Origin: Lactobacillus agrestimuris
Lineage (GTDB): Bacteria > Bacillota > Bacilli > Lactobacillales > Lactobacillaceae
Reading direction: 5' to 3'
Assembly (NCBI RefSeq): GCF_943193025.1
Contig: NZ_CALPCQ010000004.1
Coordinates: 24,001-88,000 of the forward strand
DNA: 64,000 bases
The notes beneath the pieces were generated by a model. The model did not search any database and had not been told where the DNA came from. It was given only the letters and a program-made list of their open reading frames with translations. The first letter of the stretch is position 1; each line of letters starts with the position of its first letter. Shown here in pieces: positions 48,530 through 57,027 of this stretch. The position numbers and the translations under genes are program-made.

Positions 48530-48550
48530 GAGCCCTTTTGGGCTCTTTTT
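48530..48550 (+). terminator. Leader terminator (putative attenuator) of exporter gene 1
   Basis: GAGCCC-TTTT-GGGCTC-TTTTT is a compact GC-rich intrinsic terminator. It lies between the predicted promoter and the start codon, so it must be overridden for expression. An 11-codon ORF (48528-48563, MSPFGLFFIGE) runs through it and ends at the exporter start. Confidence 0.6.
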
Positions 48551-48565
48551 CATTGGAGAATGAGG

Positions 48566-50023
48566 ATGAATAAAAAGCAAATTACGATGGTTACTTTTGC
48601 CTTGATGCTAGGTAACGTGATGTCAGGTCTAGATGGAACGATAACTAATACAGCTATTCCAGCGATAGTATCAGCTTTACATGGAATTCAATTCATGGGT
48701 TGGATAGTAGCAGTTTATTTATTAGGGATGTCGGTTTCAATTCCAATCTGGACTAAAATTGGTGAAAGAATAACGAATAAAAAAGCCTTTGAGCTCGCTT
48801 TAATTTTATTTGTTATTGGATCAACTTTAGAAGGAATTGCACCAAATATTTATTTCTTTTTGATTGCAAGAATGATCATGGGAATTGGTGGAGGAGGAAT
48901 GGGTTCTCTTCCTTACATTATTGCAGGTTATGTTTTCAAAAATATCAAGAAACGAACACAGGTCCTTGGATATTTAACTGCCAGCTTCAACGGTGCCGCA
49001 ATTTTAGGTCCACTTGTAGGTGGATGGTTAATTGATTCACTTTCATGGCACTGGGTATTTTACATTAATATTCCCATTGGCTTATTAGCTTTAATTATCT
49101 GTTTTGTTTACTTTAAACCAGTTACACCAAAATCAATTCCAGTTTTCGATTTATCTGGAGCGGCCTTTTTGACTTTAAGCTTAATTATATTTTTAATTGG
49201 AATTCAGATGCTGGGGATTGCGGCCAATTGGATCGTTGCCTTATTTATCATTATTGGCATAGGATTAGCAATTGGTTTTATTTGGAATGAAAAGAAAGCA
49301 CGTAATCCAATAATTCCGCTCACGATTTTTAAAAAGCATGAGTTAAATGGTGATTTCTTACTATTTGCGACAACTTGGGGCGCATTTATTGCGGTTAATA
49401 CATATTTACCAATGTGGGCCCAAGCCTTACTTGGAATGTCGGCTTTGGTTGGAGGAATGACTTTGATTCCGAATTCGATTGTCGAAATTATCGCTTCACA
49501 AACTGTTGCGACTTTGCAAGAGCACATTCGGACTTTTGTTCTGGTTTTAATCGGAATCATTACAATGATGATTTCAGTTGGTGGGATATTTTTGGCAGAT
49601 TTACATACGTCATTATGGATATTAACGATAGTTGCTGCTTTTTCAGGAATTGGTGTTGGTTTCATCTTCGTTGCTTTACAGGTAAAGGTTCAAATTGATG
49701 CGGGGATGAAAGATATGCCAACGGCAACTTCTACTTCGTATTTGATCAGAATTCTTTCACAGACTATCATGGCCGCAATTTATGGGGTAATTATGAACCT
49801 TTCACTTGAACATGGAATTGCCCATAGAACTGATATTACAATGAATATGATGAATAAACTAAGTGATGCATCATCTGCTAAAACTCTTCCACAAAATTTA
49901 GTTCCAACTATGAGAACAATTTTCCATGCGGGCATTAAAGAAATCATGTTGGTATCATTTATATTGCTTTTAATTGCATTTGTAATGAATTTTTACTTTA
50001 ATTGGAAAAAGGAAGAGCAATAG
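48566..50023 (+). CDS. DHA2-family MFS multidrug exporter, copy 1
   Basis: The 485-residue protein has 14 predicted membrane segments, the DHA2 layout (EmrB/QacA type). Seen: LDGTITNTAIPAI in helix 1, MGIGGGGMGSLPYI, and GPLVGGWLIDSLSWHWVFYI (motif C region). Likely a proton-coupled drug exporter; substrate unknown. The ATG at 48566 is seven bases behind GGAG and aligns with the start of the second copy; the in-frame ATG at 48560 is too close. It is preceded by a terminator-like leader. Confidence 0.88.
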   Translation: MNKKQITMVTFALMLGNVMSGLDGTITNTAIPAIVSALHGIQFMGWIVAVYLLGMSVSIPIWTKIGERITNKKAFELALILFVIGSTLEGIAPNIYFFLIARMIMGIGGGGMGSLPYIIAGYVFKNIKKRTQVLGYLTASFNGAAILGPLVGGWLIDSLSWHWVFYINIPIGLLALIICFVYFKPVTPKSIPVFDLSGAAFLTLSLIIFLIGIQMLGIAANWIVALFIIIGIGLAIGFIWNEKKARNPIIPLTIFKKHELNGDFLLFATTWGAFIAVNTYLPMWAQALLGMSALVGGMTLIPNSIVEIIASQTVATLQEHIRTFVLVLIGIITMMISVGGIFLADLHTSLWILTIVAAFSGIGVGFIFVALQVKVQIDAGMKDMPTATSTSYLIRILSQTIMAAIYGVIMNLSLEHGIAHRTDITMNMMNKLSDASSAKTLPQNLVPTMRTIFHAGIKEIMLVSFILLLIAFVMNFYFNWKKEEQ

Positions 50024-50069
50024 GGTTGAGTTTTTTAATTTTAGCCCCCATAATTAATGTAATGTGTAA

Positions 50070-50112
50070 AGTCTTGATCTCTTTAGGTGATCAAGACTCT
50101 TTATTTATTTTA
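50070..50112 (+). promoter_or_regulatory. Leader hairpin before exporter gene 2
   Basis: AGTCTTGATC (50070-50079) pairs perfectly with GATCAAGACT (50089-50098), followed by a T-rich but broken tail. It could be the terminator of copy 1 or a leader element of copy 2. Confidence 0.55.
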
Positions 50113-50128
50113 AAAGTGAGGCGAAATG

Positions 50129-51583
50129 ATGAACAAAAAGCAAATATCAATGGTGACCTTTGCCATGGTCTTAGCTAATGTAATGGCAGGGGTGGATAGT
50201 ACAATTATTAATACTGCGATTCCGGCTATCGTGGCTGATTTACACGGAATTCAATTTATGGGCTGGATCATTGCTTTAATGTTACTTGGAATGGCTGTTT
50301 CCACGCCAATTTGGAGTAAAATCGGCGAAAAAATTGGTAATAAAGCGGCATTTGAAATTTCATTATTGTTATTTGTCCTTGGATCATTATTTCAAGGTTT
50401 AGCACAAGATATTTATTTTTTCTTAGTTGCTCGTACAATCATGGGAATTGGTGCCGGAGGGATGGGATCAATTCCTTATATTATGGCTGGACAGATTTTT
50501 ACTAATATTAAAAGGAGAACCAAAATTTTAGGTTATCTTGGTGCCAGCTTTAGTGTGGCAGCGATTGTTGGACCATTAGTTGGTGGATATTTGGTTGATT
50601 CTTTGTCATGGCATTGGGTCTTTTATATTAACGTTCCGATTGGACTTGCAGCTACAATTTTATCGGTACTTTACTATCGTGAAGATGTTGTTAAACAAAA
50701 AGAAAGTTTTGATATTTTAGGCTCATTTTTGTTAGTAGTCGGCTTGGTTTTAGTCTTACTCGGCATTCAAATGCTAGGTATGATCAATCCAATTATTATC
50801 GTAATTTCAATTATTGTTGGTTTGATTTTGTTAATTCTTTTCTTCAAGCATGAAAGAAAAGATGCAAATCCAGTTATTCCGATCTCAATGTTTAAGAATA
50901 GGGCCTTAGTTGGTGATTTGTTGCTATTTTCACTTACTTGGGGTGCCTTTTTAGCGGTTAACACTTACTTGCCAATGTGGGCACAAGGCTTACTTGGCGC
51001 GAGCGCTTTGGTCGGAGGTATGACTTTAATTCCTAACTCGATTGCGGATACTACCGGAACACTAGTGGTTAATCCACTTAAAGCACGCTTTAGTGATAAG
51101 GGCTTAATTTTGATGGCAATCATTTGTATGATGATTTCAAGTTTAGGTCTTGTTTTAATTCCAATTAATACTAATTTTGAATTGCTTGCTTTGATTGGGC
51201 TCTTTTCTGGTTTTGGTGTTGGTTTCATCTTCGTACTTTTACAAGTTAAAGTTCAAGTTGATGCAGGTGAAGAAAACATGGCGCCAGCAACATCACTTTC
51301 TTATTTAATTAGAATTCTTGCTCAAACTATTATGGCTGCTATCTATGGTGTGATTATGAATCTGGCTTTGGATCACGGAGTAAAAACTCATCATGGAATT
51401 ACAATGAGCATGATGAATAAACTAAGTGACGCTAAGTCTGCAGAAAGTTTACCTACGCAATTGTTGCCAACTATGAGAGGGATTTTTCATAATGGCTTAA
51501 GAGCAATTATGATTTGTGCAACGATTTTATTGATTGCATCAATTATTATTAATCATTACTATAATTCTAAGAAGACAAATTAA
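50129..51583 (+). CDS. DHA2-family MFS multidrug exporter, copy 2
   Basis: The 484-residue protein is a clear tandem paralogue of the preceding gene, with the same 14 segments and near-identical blocks (HGIQFMGWI, LPMWAQ, ALVGGMTLIPNSI, YLIRIL). They differ most in helices 5-8 and the tail, suggesting divergent substrates. Of two adjacent ATGs the second (50129) is better spaced from GAGG and matches the paralogue start. Confidence 0.88.
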   Translation: MNKKQISMVTFAMVLANVMAGVDSTIINTAIPAIVADLHGIQFMGWIIALMLLGMAVSTPIWSKIGEKIGNKAAFEISLLLFVLGSLFQGLAQDIYFFLVARTIMGIGAGGMGSIPYIMAGQIFTNIKRRTKILGYLGASFSVAAIVGPLVGGYLVDSLSWHWVFYINVPIGLAATILSVLYYREDVVKQKESFDILGSFLLVVGLVLVLLGIQMLGMINPIIIVISIIVGLILLILFFKHERKDANPVIPISMFKNRALVGDLLLFSLTWGAFLAVNTYLPMWAQGLLGASALVGGMTLIPNSIADTTGTLVVNPLKARFSDKGLILMAIICMMISSLGLVLIPINTNFELLALIGLFSGFGVGFIFVLLQVKVQVDAGEENMAPATSLSYLIRILAQTIMAAIYGVIMNLALDHGVKTHHGITMSMMNKLSDAKSAESLPTQLLPTMRGIFHNGLRAIMICATILLIASIIINHYYNSKKTN

Positions 51584-51593
51584 CTCTATTTAT

Positions 51594-51628
51594 AATACCT
51601 GGGCTTGTTACAAAGTTCAGGTATTTCT
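51594..51628 (+). terminator. Probable terminator of exporter gene 2
   Basis: AATACCTG pairs with CAGGTATT, with a partial inner stem and a short T-rich tail. Confidence 0.55.
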
Positions 51629-51693
51629 TCAATATGCGGAAAATTTGATATAATAAGCAAGTAATTGTTTTTATATTAGAAAAGAAGGATATT

Positions 51694-52227
51694 ATTTTAG
51701 AATCTAAGCCCGCCCGATGGGGCACAAGAGCATACCGTGACGCTAAAAAGTTGTATTTGAGTGCGTTTCCTGCTTGGGAACGATTCTCAATGCCATCACT
51801 TCTAGCAATGTCACTTCGACCAAGTGTAAAATTTCATGCACTCTATGATAATGATAAGTTTTGTGGGATTGCTTACTATGTTGAAAGTGATTCGACAGTA
51901 TATTTGACCTATTTGGCAATTAATAAAGATCTGAGGGGACAAGGTTACGGATCAAAGATCTTAACCATGCTTGAGGATCGTTATTCAGATAAACAAATAG
52001 TGATTGATATTGAACCAGTTATTCCTACGGCTAAGAATTATAAGCAAAGAGTGAGCCGTTTACGCTTTTATGAACGCAATGGTTTTCACCGAACTGATCA
52101 AAAGTTAAAGGATCAAGATGGTGAGTTTGAAGCTTTAACGACTGGGAAGAGGTTTGATAAATCAGGATTCATTCGAACTTTGAATAAGATGAGTTTTGGT
52201 TTGTATCAATTTAAAGTTGAAAAGTAA
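51694..52227 (+). CDS. GNAT-family acetyltransferase with unusual start
   Basis: The GNAT fold is shown by the acetyl-CoA motif LRGQGYGSKILTMLEDRY, the preceding strand YLTYLAIN, and RLRFYERNGFHRT near the end. The substrate is unknown. The first ordinary start (TTG 51751) has no ribosome site and would cut the first helix. The frame is open upstream and reads ESKPARWGTRAYRDAKKLY. A good AAGGA (51685-51689) sits just before ATT 51694 and TTA 51697, so initiation at a rare ATT is my best reading (177 residues). The exact start is uncertain. Confidence 0.68.
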   Translation: MLESKPARWGTRAYRDAKKLYLSAFPAWERFSMPSLLAMSLRPSVKFHALYDNDKFCGIAYYVESDSTVYLTYLAINKDLRGQGYGSKILTMLEDRYSDKQIVIDIEPVIPTAKNYKQRVSRLRFYERNGFHRTDQKLKDQDGEFEALTTGKRFDKSGFIRTLNKMSFGLYQFKVEK

Positions 52228-52239
52228 AACTAAAATCAA

Positions 52240-52265
52240 AAAAAGACGGCTAAGGCCGTCTTTTT
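52240..52265. terminator. Bidirectional terminator
   Basis: AAAAAGACGGC/GCCGTCTTTTT with a TAAG loop lies between the convergent GNAT and uraA genes. Confidence 0.93.
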
Positions 52266-52270
52266 GCGAT

Positions 52271-53593
52271 CTATTGATAAATTTTACCATCTTGCTTTTT
52301 CTTTTCATGAAGTGCCTTTTCACTAGCTGCTTCCTTAGGCAAGATCCAGTTTAAAAGCATTCCCATGATGGTACATAAAGCAACTGAAGTTAATTGGAAT
52401 GAACCAAGTTGGAGATAAGCACCACCGATTCCAACAACTAAGATAACTGAAGCAATTAACATATTACGCTTTTCGCTAAAGTTGATCTTATTGTCGATTA
52501 AAATTTGTAAACCATTTGATGCGATAGTTCCAAAGAGTAAGAATGAAATACCTCCAATTACGGGCATTGGAATTGATTCGATTACTGCTGCAACTTTACC
52601 GATAAAACTAGTTAAAATTGCACATCCTGCAGCACCTGCAAGTACCCAAACTGAGTGAACTTTAGTCATGGCAAGGACACCAATGTTTTCACCGTATGAG
52701 GTTGTTGGAGGACCACCAATGAAACCAGCGATAATTGTTGATAAACCATCTCCAAGCATAGTTCTGTGAAGACCAGGATTCTTGAAGAAGTCACGTTTAG
52801 TCAACGAGTTAAGAACCATAATGTGACCCATGTGCTCAGTCATAGTAACAAAGGCGATTGGAGCCATAGTTAAGATGGCTGCTGGATACCATTTGAAGTG
52901 ATAGCTAATTCCTGGCATGTCAAGAGCTGGAAGTGAGAACCAAGCAGCCTTAGCAACACCAGAGAAGTCGACAATTCCTAAGAAGCAGGAAAGAACGTAT
53001 CCACAAACAATTCCCAACATAATTGAGATTAAACTTGTGAATCCTTTAAAGCACATTTGGAAGATTAAAGTCATTATCAAAGTGAAAATTGCAACTCCAA
53101 AGTATGTTAAGTCGTACTTTTGGTTTTTAAGCATCGCATCATTTGCAGCAGTTGTTGCAAGTGATAGTCCGATTACGATAATGATGGGTCCAACCACAAT
53201 TGGTGGCAAAACCTTGTTAACCCAACCGGATCCAACTTGTCCAATAATGATTGAAACAATGACATAAACTAAACCCGCAGCAACTGCACCTTGAGCAACT
53301 GCTGGATAGCCGTCAGTTTTCATTAAAGCCTGCATTGTTGCAACGAAGGCAAAACTTGAACCAAGATATGCTGGAATTTTAAATCTTGTACAAAGCATGT
53401 GTACGAGCGTACCAACGCCAGATGATAGAAGTGCAATACTTGGACTGATTCCGATTAAGATTGGTACCAATACAGTTGAACCGAACATAGCAAACATGTG
53501 CTGCATTGATAACAAAATTCCTTGACCTAGAGGCGGCTTTTCGTAAACATCTAAAATAGCGTCATCATTATGAAATTTTTCGTTATTTTCCAT
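52271..53593 (-). CDS. uraA: Uracil permease (NCS2 family)
   Basis: The 440-residue transporter has 14 segments of the NCS2/UraA fold. Seen: LSMQHMFAMFGSTVLVPIL at helix 1, a conserved TEHMGH with the substrate-binding Glu, GGPPTTSYGENIG, and SIPMPVIGGISFLLFG. It imports uracil with protons. A PyrR attenuator upstream ties it to pyrimidine supply, which supports uracil over xanthine as substrate. Also called pyrP. Confidence 0.93.
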   Translation of the reverse strand: MENNEKFHNDDAILDVYEKPPLGQGILLSMQHMFAMFGSTVLVPILIGISPSIALLSSGVGTLVHMLCTRFKIPAYLGSSFAFVATMQALMKTDGYPAVAQGAVAAGLVYVIVSIIIGQVGSGWVNKVLPPIVVGPIIIVIGLSLATTAANDAMLKNQKYDLTYFGVAIFTLIMTLIFQMCFKGFTSLISIMLGIVCGYVLSCFLGIVDFSGVAKAAWFSLPALDMPGISYHFKWYPAAILTMAPIAFVTMTEHMGHIMVLNSLTKRDFFKNPGLHRTMLGDGLSTIIAGFIGGPPTTSYGENIGVLAMTKVHSVWVLAGAAGCAILTSFIGKVAAVIESIPMPVIGGISFLLFGTIASNGLQILIDNKINFSEKRNMLIASVILVVGIGGAYLQLGSFQLTSVALCTIMGMLLNWILPKEAASEKALHEKKKQDGKIYQ

Positions 53594-53639
53594 TCCTACT
53601 CCTTTACCTTTTTACAATAAATTTACTTGATGACCTAAA

Positions 53640-53797
53640 GAAAAAGACCGTCTGAACTCAGAGTCCAAGACGGTCTTTCTGTTTTTGGCATGCCAAAAAT
53701 AGCATACAAACGCAGATTTCCTTCTTAGCCTCACGGGACTAATTTAAAGGTCATCGATATTAGCTATTATTTAACTAGGTTTTTCAATAAATGTCAA
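53640..53797 (-). promoter_or_regulatory. PyrR-binding attenuator of the uracil permease
   Basis: Minus strand, promoter TTGACA (53797-53792) with TTAAAT 17 bp further. The transcript has the PyrR recognition loop AGTCCCGTGAGGCT (53740-53727), matching ARUCCNGNGAGGYU. Then comes a strong terminator, AAAGACCGTCT paired with AGACGGTCTTT (53678-53643), and T residues. With UMP, PyrR binding frees the terminator and shuts off uptake. Confidence 0.88.
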
Positions 53798-53849
53798 CAT
53801 GAAATATCATCAACTACTATTCATATAATTGTAGTTTGCTAATTTTGAA

Positions 53850-53878
53850 TGTTATACTCAATTTAGTAAACGGTTACA
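53850..53878 (+). promoter_or_regulatory. aspD promoter overlapped by a cre site
   Basis: The extended -10 TGtTATACT (hexamer 53853-53858) has no clear -35. AGTAAACGGTTACA (53865-53878) fits the cre consensus in all but the first base and covers the predicted start site, a repressing position. Confidence 0.6.
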
Positions 53879-53933
53879 GTTTTGGAAATAATTCATCAAT
53901 TAAAGAAGAATATCCTTCTTTTGGAGTAGGTTT

Positions 53934-55526
53934 ATGGTAATAAATGAAAAACAATTGGAAAAGCTGGGAGCTTTTGAAATAAGTTCGGAAATGTTGAAAT
54001 TGGCCAAGAAGAATCAAAAGAGTAATGTCTTTTTGAATGCTGGTCGTGGTAATCCCAACTGGATAAATACTTTGGCAAGATTGGCCTTTTGCCGAATTAT
54101 GGAATTTGGTGTGAGGGAGTCGCGTTTGACAATCGATATTGGAGACATGGCCGGTTACGTTCAAACAAATGGCATTTATAATAGATTATTAAAGTTTCTT
54201 AGTCCAGATGACAGACGTGAAGATAAATTTATTGTTGATTCTTTGACTTATTTAGATAAAGAATTAGATTTACCGCTTGATGAAGTAGTTGCTGAAATGA
54301 CTAACGGGATTATCGGTAATAATTATCCTGTTCCAAATCGAATTCTAAAATATAGTGAAATTATTCTAAATAAATATCTTGAATCCACTCTTTATGATGG
54401 CGAAAAGCTAGCTGATTCAACCGACTTATTTGCAACTGAAGGTGGAACAGCGGCCATTGTGTATGCATTCCATTCTTTATCAGAAAACCATCTATTAAAA
54501 CCCGGTGATAAGGTTGCAATCAATACACCAATCTTTACGCCATATTTAGAAATTCCAGAATTAAATGACTATGAATTGATGGAGCTTGATTTAGGATCTC
54601 ATGAAAAAGATGATTGGGAAATTCGTGCATCGGAACTTGAAAAATTAGCAGATCCATCAGTTAAGGCTTTCTTCGTTGTAAATCCAAGTAATCCGGGTTC
54701 TAAAGCATTTGATCGTAAGGCACTTACAGCAGTTAAGCATGCAATTGAGAAGAATCCTAACTTAATGATTATTACCGACGACGTCTATGGCACTTTTGTT
54801 TCTGACTTTAAGACAATTTATAGTGTTGCACCGCATAATACCATGCTTGTTTATTCATTCTCGAAACTTTATGGTGCAACCGGTTGGCGTTTAGGTTTAA
54901 TTGGATTAAATCAAGAAAATATTTTTGATAAGAAGATTAGTGAACTTGATGAAACTGATAAGAAAGAATTGGCTACGCGTTATGAGCATGTTGTTGTTGA
55001 TCCAGCCAAAATGAAATTCATTGATCGAATTACTGCAGATAGTAGATCAGTTGGACTTTATCACACATCCGGGCTTTCTACACCACAACAAATTATGGAA
55101 GATCTTTTTGCTTTGACTCATTTAGTCTATGCATCAGGTTCAGTGGATTCATATATAAATGAATCGAGATTATTAGTTAATAGACGTTATGAGGATCTCT
55201 ATAAGAGTATTGGTGCTAAGGAAGATGTGAGTCGCACTAATGCTAAGTACTATTCATTAATTGATATTTATAAAATTGCGGAAGAAAAGTATGGTAGTGA
55301 TTTTGAAAAGTATCTTGAAGATAATTTTGAACAAGTTGACTTTTTGCTTAAATTGGCCGAGAAAAATGGAGTTGTGCTTATGGATGGTGTTGGATTTGGC
55401 AGCAAAGCAGGAGAACTCAGAGTTTCAGAAGCAAATTTGCCAACTAAGAAGTACAAAGTAATCGGTCAACAAGTACTAGATCTTTTGCAAGAATATCATG
55501 AAAGTTTTGAAAAGAAAAATAAATAG
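53934..55526 (+). CDS. aspD: Aspartate 4-decarboxylase / aspartate aminotransferase
   Basis: The 530-residue PLP enzyme of fold type I converts L-aspartate to L-alanine and CO2, with side transaminase activity. Seen: LNAGRGNPNW near the N-terminus, NPSNPGSKAF, ITDDVYGTF and the PLP lysine (Lys311) in YSFSKLYGATGWRLG. The length equals that of bifunctional AspD, over 100 residues longer than ordinary aminotransferases. Decarboxylation uses up a proton. With the permease that follows, it could form an aspartate-alanine exchange cycle for pH defence. A cre site covers its promoter. Confidence 0.92.
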   Translation: MVINEKQLEKLGAFEISSEMLKLAKKNQKSNVFLNAGRGNPNWINTLARLAFCRIMEFGVRESRLTIDIGDMAGYVQTNGIYNRLLKFLSPDDRREDKFIVDSLTYLDKELDLPLDEVVAEMTNGIIGNNYPVPNRILKYSEIILNKYLESTLYDGEKLADSTDLFATEGGTAAIVYAFHSLSENHLLKPGDKVAINTPIFTPYLEIPELNDYELMELDLGSHEKDDWEIRASELEKLADPSVKAFFVVNPSNPGSKAFDRKALTAVKHAIEKNPNLMIITDDVYGTFVSDFKTIYSVAPHNTMLVYSFSKLYGATGWRLGLIGLNQENIFDKKISELDETDKKELATRYEHVVVDPAKMKFIDRITADSRSVGLYHTSGLSTPQQIMEDLFALTHLVYASGSVDSYINESRLLVNRRYEDLYKSIGAKEDVSRTNAKYYSLIDIYKIAEEKYGSDFEKYLEDNFEQVDFLLKLAEKNGVVLMDGVGFGSKAGELRVSEANLPTKKYKVIGQQVLDLLQEYHESFEKKNK

Positions 55527-55584
55527 TCGCTTTCAAACTGTATTGTTTGAAAAAGACTATTATTAGTTCTAAAGTTGAGGTATT

Positions 55585-55623
55585 AGGAGATATTTATGAT
55601 TTGATGAAAGTGTGAGTATTATG
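55585..55623 (+). promoter_or_regulatory. Micro-ORF cascade before the permease start
   Basis: The only strong ribosome site, AGGAGA (55585-55590), serves ATG 55596, which reads only ATG ATT TGA. The next ATG (55604) overlaps that stop and reads ATG AAA GTG TGA. That stop in turn overlaps the in-frame GTG 55612 of the permease, followed by ATG 55621. Confidence 0.55.
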
Positions 55624-56979
55624 ACAAATAATGCGAGCCCAAAAAAGTTGACATTTATGTCAATTTTCTTTTTGGGTATTAACGGAGTTATTGGTTCTGG
55701 GGCATTCCTATTACCACAAACTATTTATAAATACATGGATTTGATGAGTGTTTTCGTAACAATTTGTGCAGCTATCACTGTAAGTATGGTTGCTCTATGT
55801 TATGCTGACTTATCAAGTAGATTTACTGGATCCGGTGCAGCATGGCTTTATTCATATAATGCATTTGGTAGATTCATGGGATATGAATTGGGGATTTTTA
55901 CCTGGTTTTTGGGATGTTGTACTTATGCAGCCGAAATCGTTGCTCTTCTTACAACATTAAAGAGTTTCTTACCAATTTATAACAATCAGGTTGTTTACTT
56001 TGTAACAGCATACGGATTGATTGTACTATTTTCGATTATTAACTTCTTTGGACGTTCTTTGGTAAAAGCAGTGGATAATATTTCATCTGCGGCCAAAATA
56101 ATTACGATTATTTTCTTTATTATTGTTGGTGCTTTCTTTATTCATATGTTGAATTTCCAACCAGTTATTCCAAAGGTTGCAACTACTAGTGTTGGATCAT
56201 ATTTCAAGAATTTTGGTGCGGCATTTAGTGTAGTCTTTTACATGTTTACTGGATTTTCATTTATTCCTATTGCTGCTAAGCAAATGAATAATCCCGAAAA
56301 GAACATTCCTAGGGTTTTGATTGCAGTTATGATTACTGTTACCATTCTTTATTCATTGATGATGCTTGTAGCAATCGGTATCTTAGGTAGCAAGATGGTT
56401 AATTACAGTACTCCAATTGCAGCAGCATTCCAAAAGGCTGTTGGTGAATGGGGCTATGTTTTAATTATTGCCGGAATGCTAATCAGTATTTTTGGGGTAG
56501 CTTTTGCTAGTTCATTTAATACTCCAGCATTAATTGCTTCACTTTCTAGTGAACACTCAATGCTTCCAGCATGGATGGGTAAAAAGAATAAGCATGATGC
56601 ACCTTGGGTTGGTATTCTTATTTGTGCAGTTATTACTGGTATTTTAGTGACCCAATCATACTTGTTCTTAGTTTCATGTATCGTTCTTGCATCATTTGTT
56701 CAATATGTTCCATCAATTATTGCGGTAATTAAATTCAAACATACAAATGAATTTCCAAACCATGGCTTTAAGCTTCCTGGCGGCTATATTATTCCAGTTT
56801 TAGCTTTGTTAATTTCCTTCTATATGGTAACCAACTTTACTTGGAAGACTTTGCTTGTTGGTATCGGAGTTGGAATTTTAGCTGCTGTTCTATACTTCTT
56901 TATTAAAAAAGATGAGAATGAAGAGAAGAAACATCAAAGTTATCTTGAACAGATGAGAAATAAACCGACAAATTCATAA
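55621..56979 (+). CDS. APC-family amino acid permease (aspartate-linked)
   Basis: The 452-residue transporter has 12 membrane segments and the APC start FLGINGVIGSGAFLLP, with FYMFTGFSFIPIAAKQMNNPEKNIPR in the middle (helices 6-7) and a charged tail. Its position behind aspD suggests aspartate uptake, perhaps in exchange for alanine; sequence alone does not prove the substrate. It is not related to AspT of Tetragenococcus. The start is uncertain: GTG 55612 and ATG 55621 are in frame, and both lie behind overlapping micro-ORFs. Confidence 0.82.
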   Translation: MTNNASPKKLTFMSIFFLGINGVIGSGAFLLPQTIYKYMDLMSVFVTICAAITVSMVALCYADLSSRFTGSGAAWLYSYNAFGRFMGYELGIFTWFLGCCTYAAEIVALLTTLKSFLPIYNNQVVYFVTAYGLIVLFSIINFFGRSLVKAVDNISSAAKIITIIFFIIVGAFFIHMLNFQPVIPKVATTSVGSYFKNFGAAFSVVFYMFTGFSFIPIAAKQMNNPEKNIPRVLIAVMITVTILYSLMMLVAIGILGSKMVNYSTPIAAAFQKAVGEWGYVLIIAGMLISIFGVAFASSFNTPALIASLSSEHSMLPAWMGKKNKHDAPWVGILICAVITGILVTQSYLFLVSCIVLASFVQYVPSIIAVIKFKHTNEFPNHGFKLPGGYIIPVLALLISFYMVTNFTWKTLLVGIGVGILAAVLYFFIKKDENEEKKHQSYLEQMRNKPTNS

Positions 56980-56992
56980 AAAATCCTAAAAG

Positions 56993-57027
56993 AGTTCCTG
57001 TAGCTAAGTAGTACAGGAACTTTTTTT
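56993..57027. terminator. Bidirectional terminator
   Basis: AGTTCCTGTA pairs with TACAGGAACT, then seven T residues; the tail touches the stop of the convergent MFS gene. Confidence 0.88.

Noticed and set aside
49204-49665. 153-codon ORF on the minus strand opposite exporter gene 1
   Set aside because: Product is low-complexity (I/K/P/T-rich) and mirrors the hydrophobic coding strand; no ribosome site; the paralogous gene gives similar mirror ORFs.
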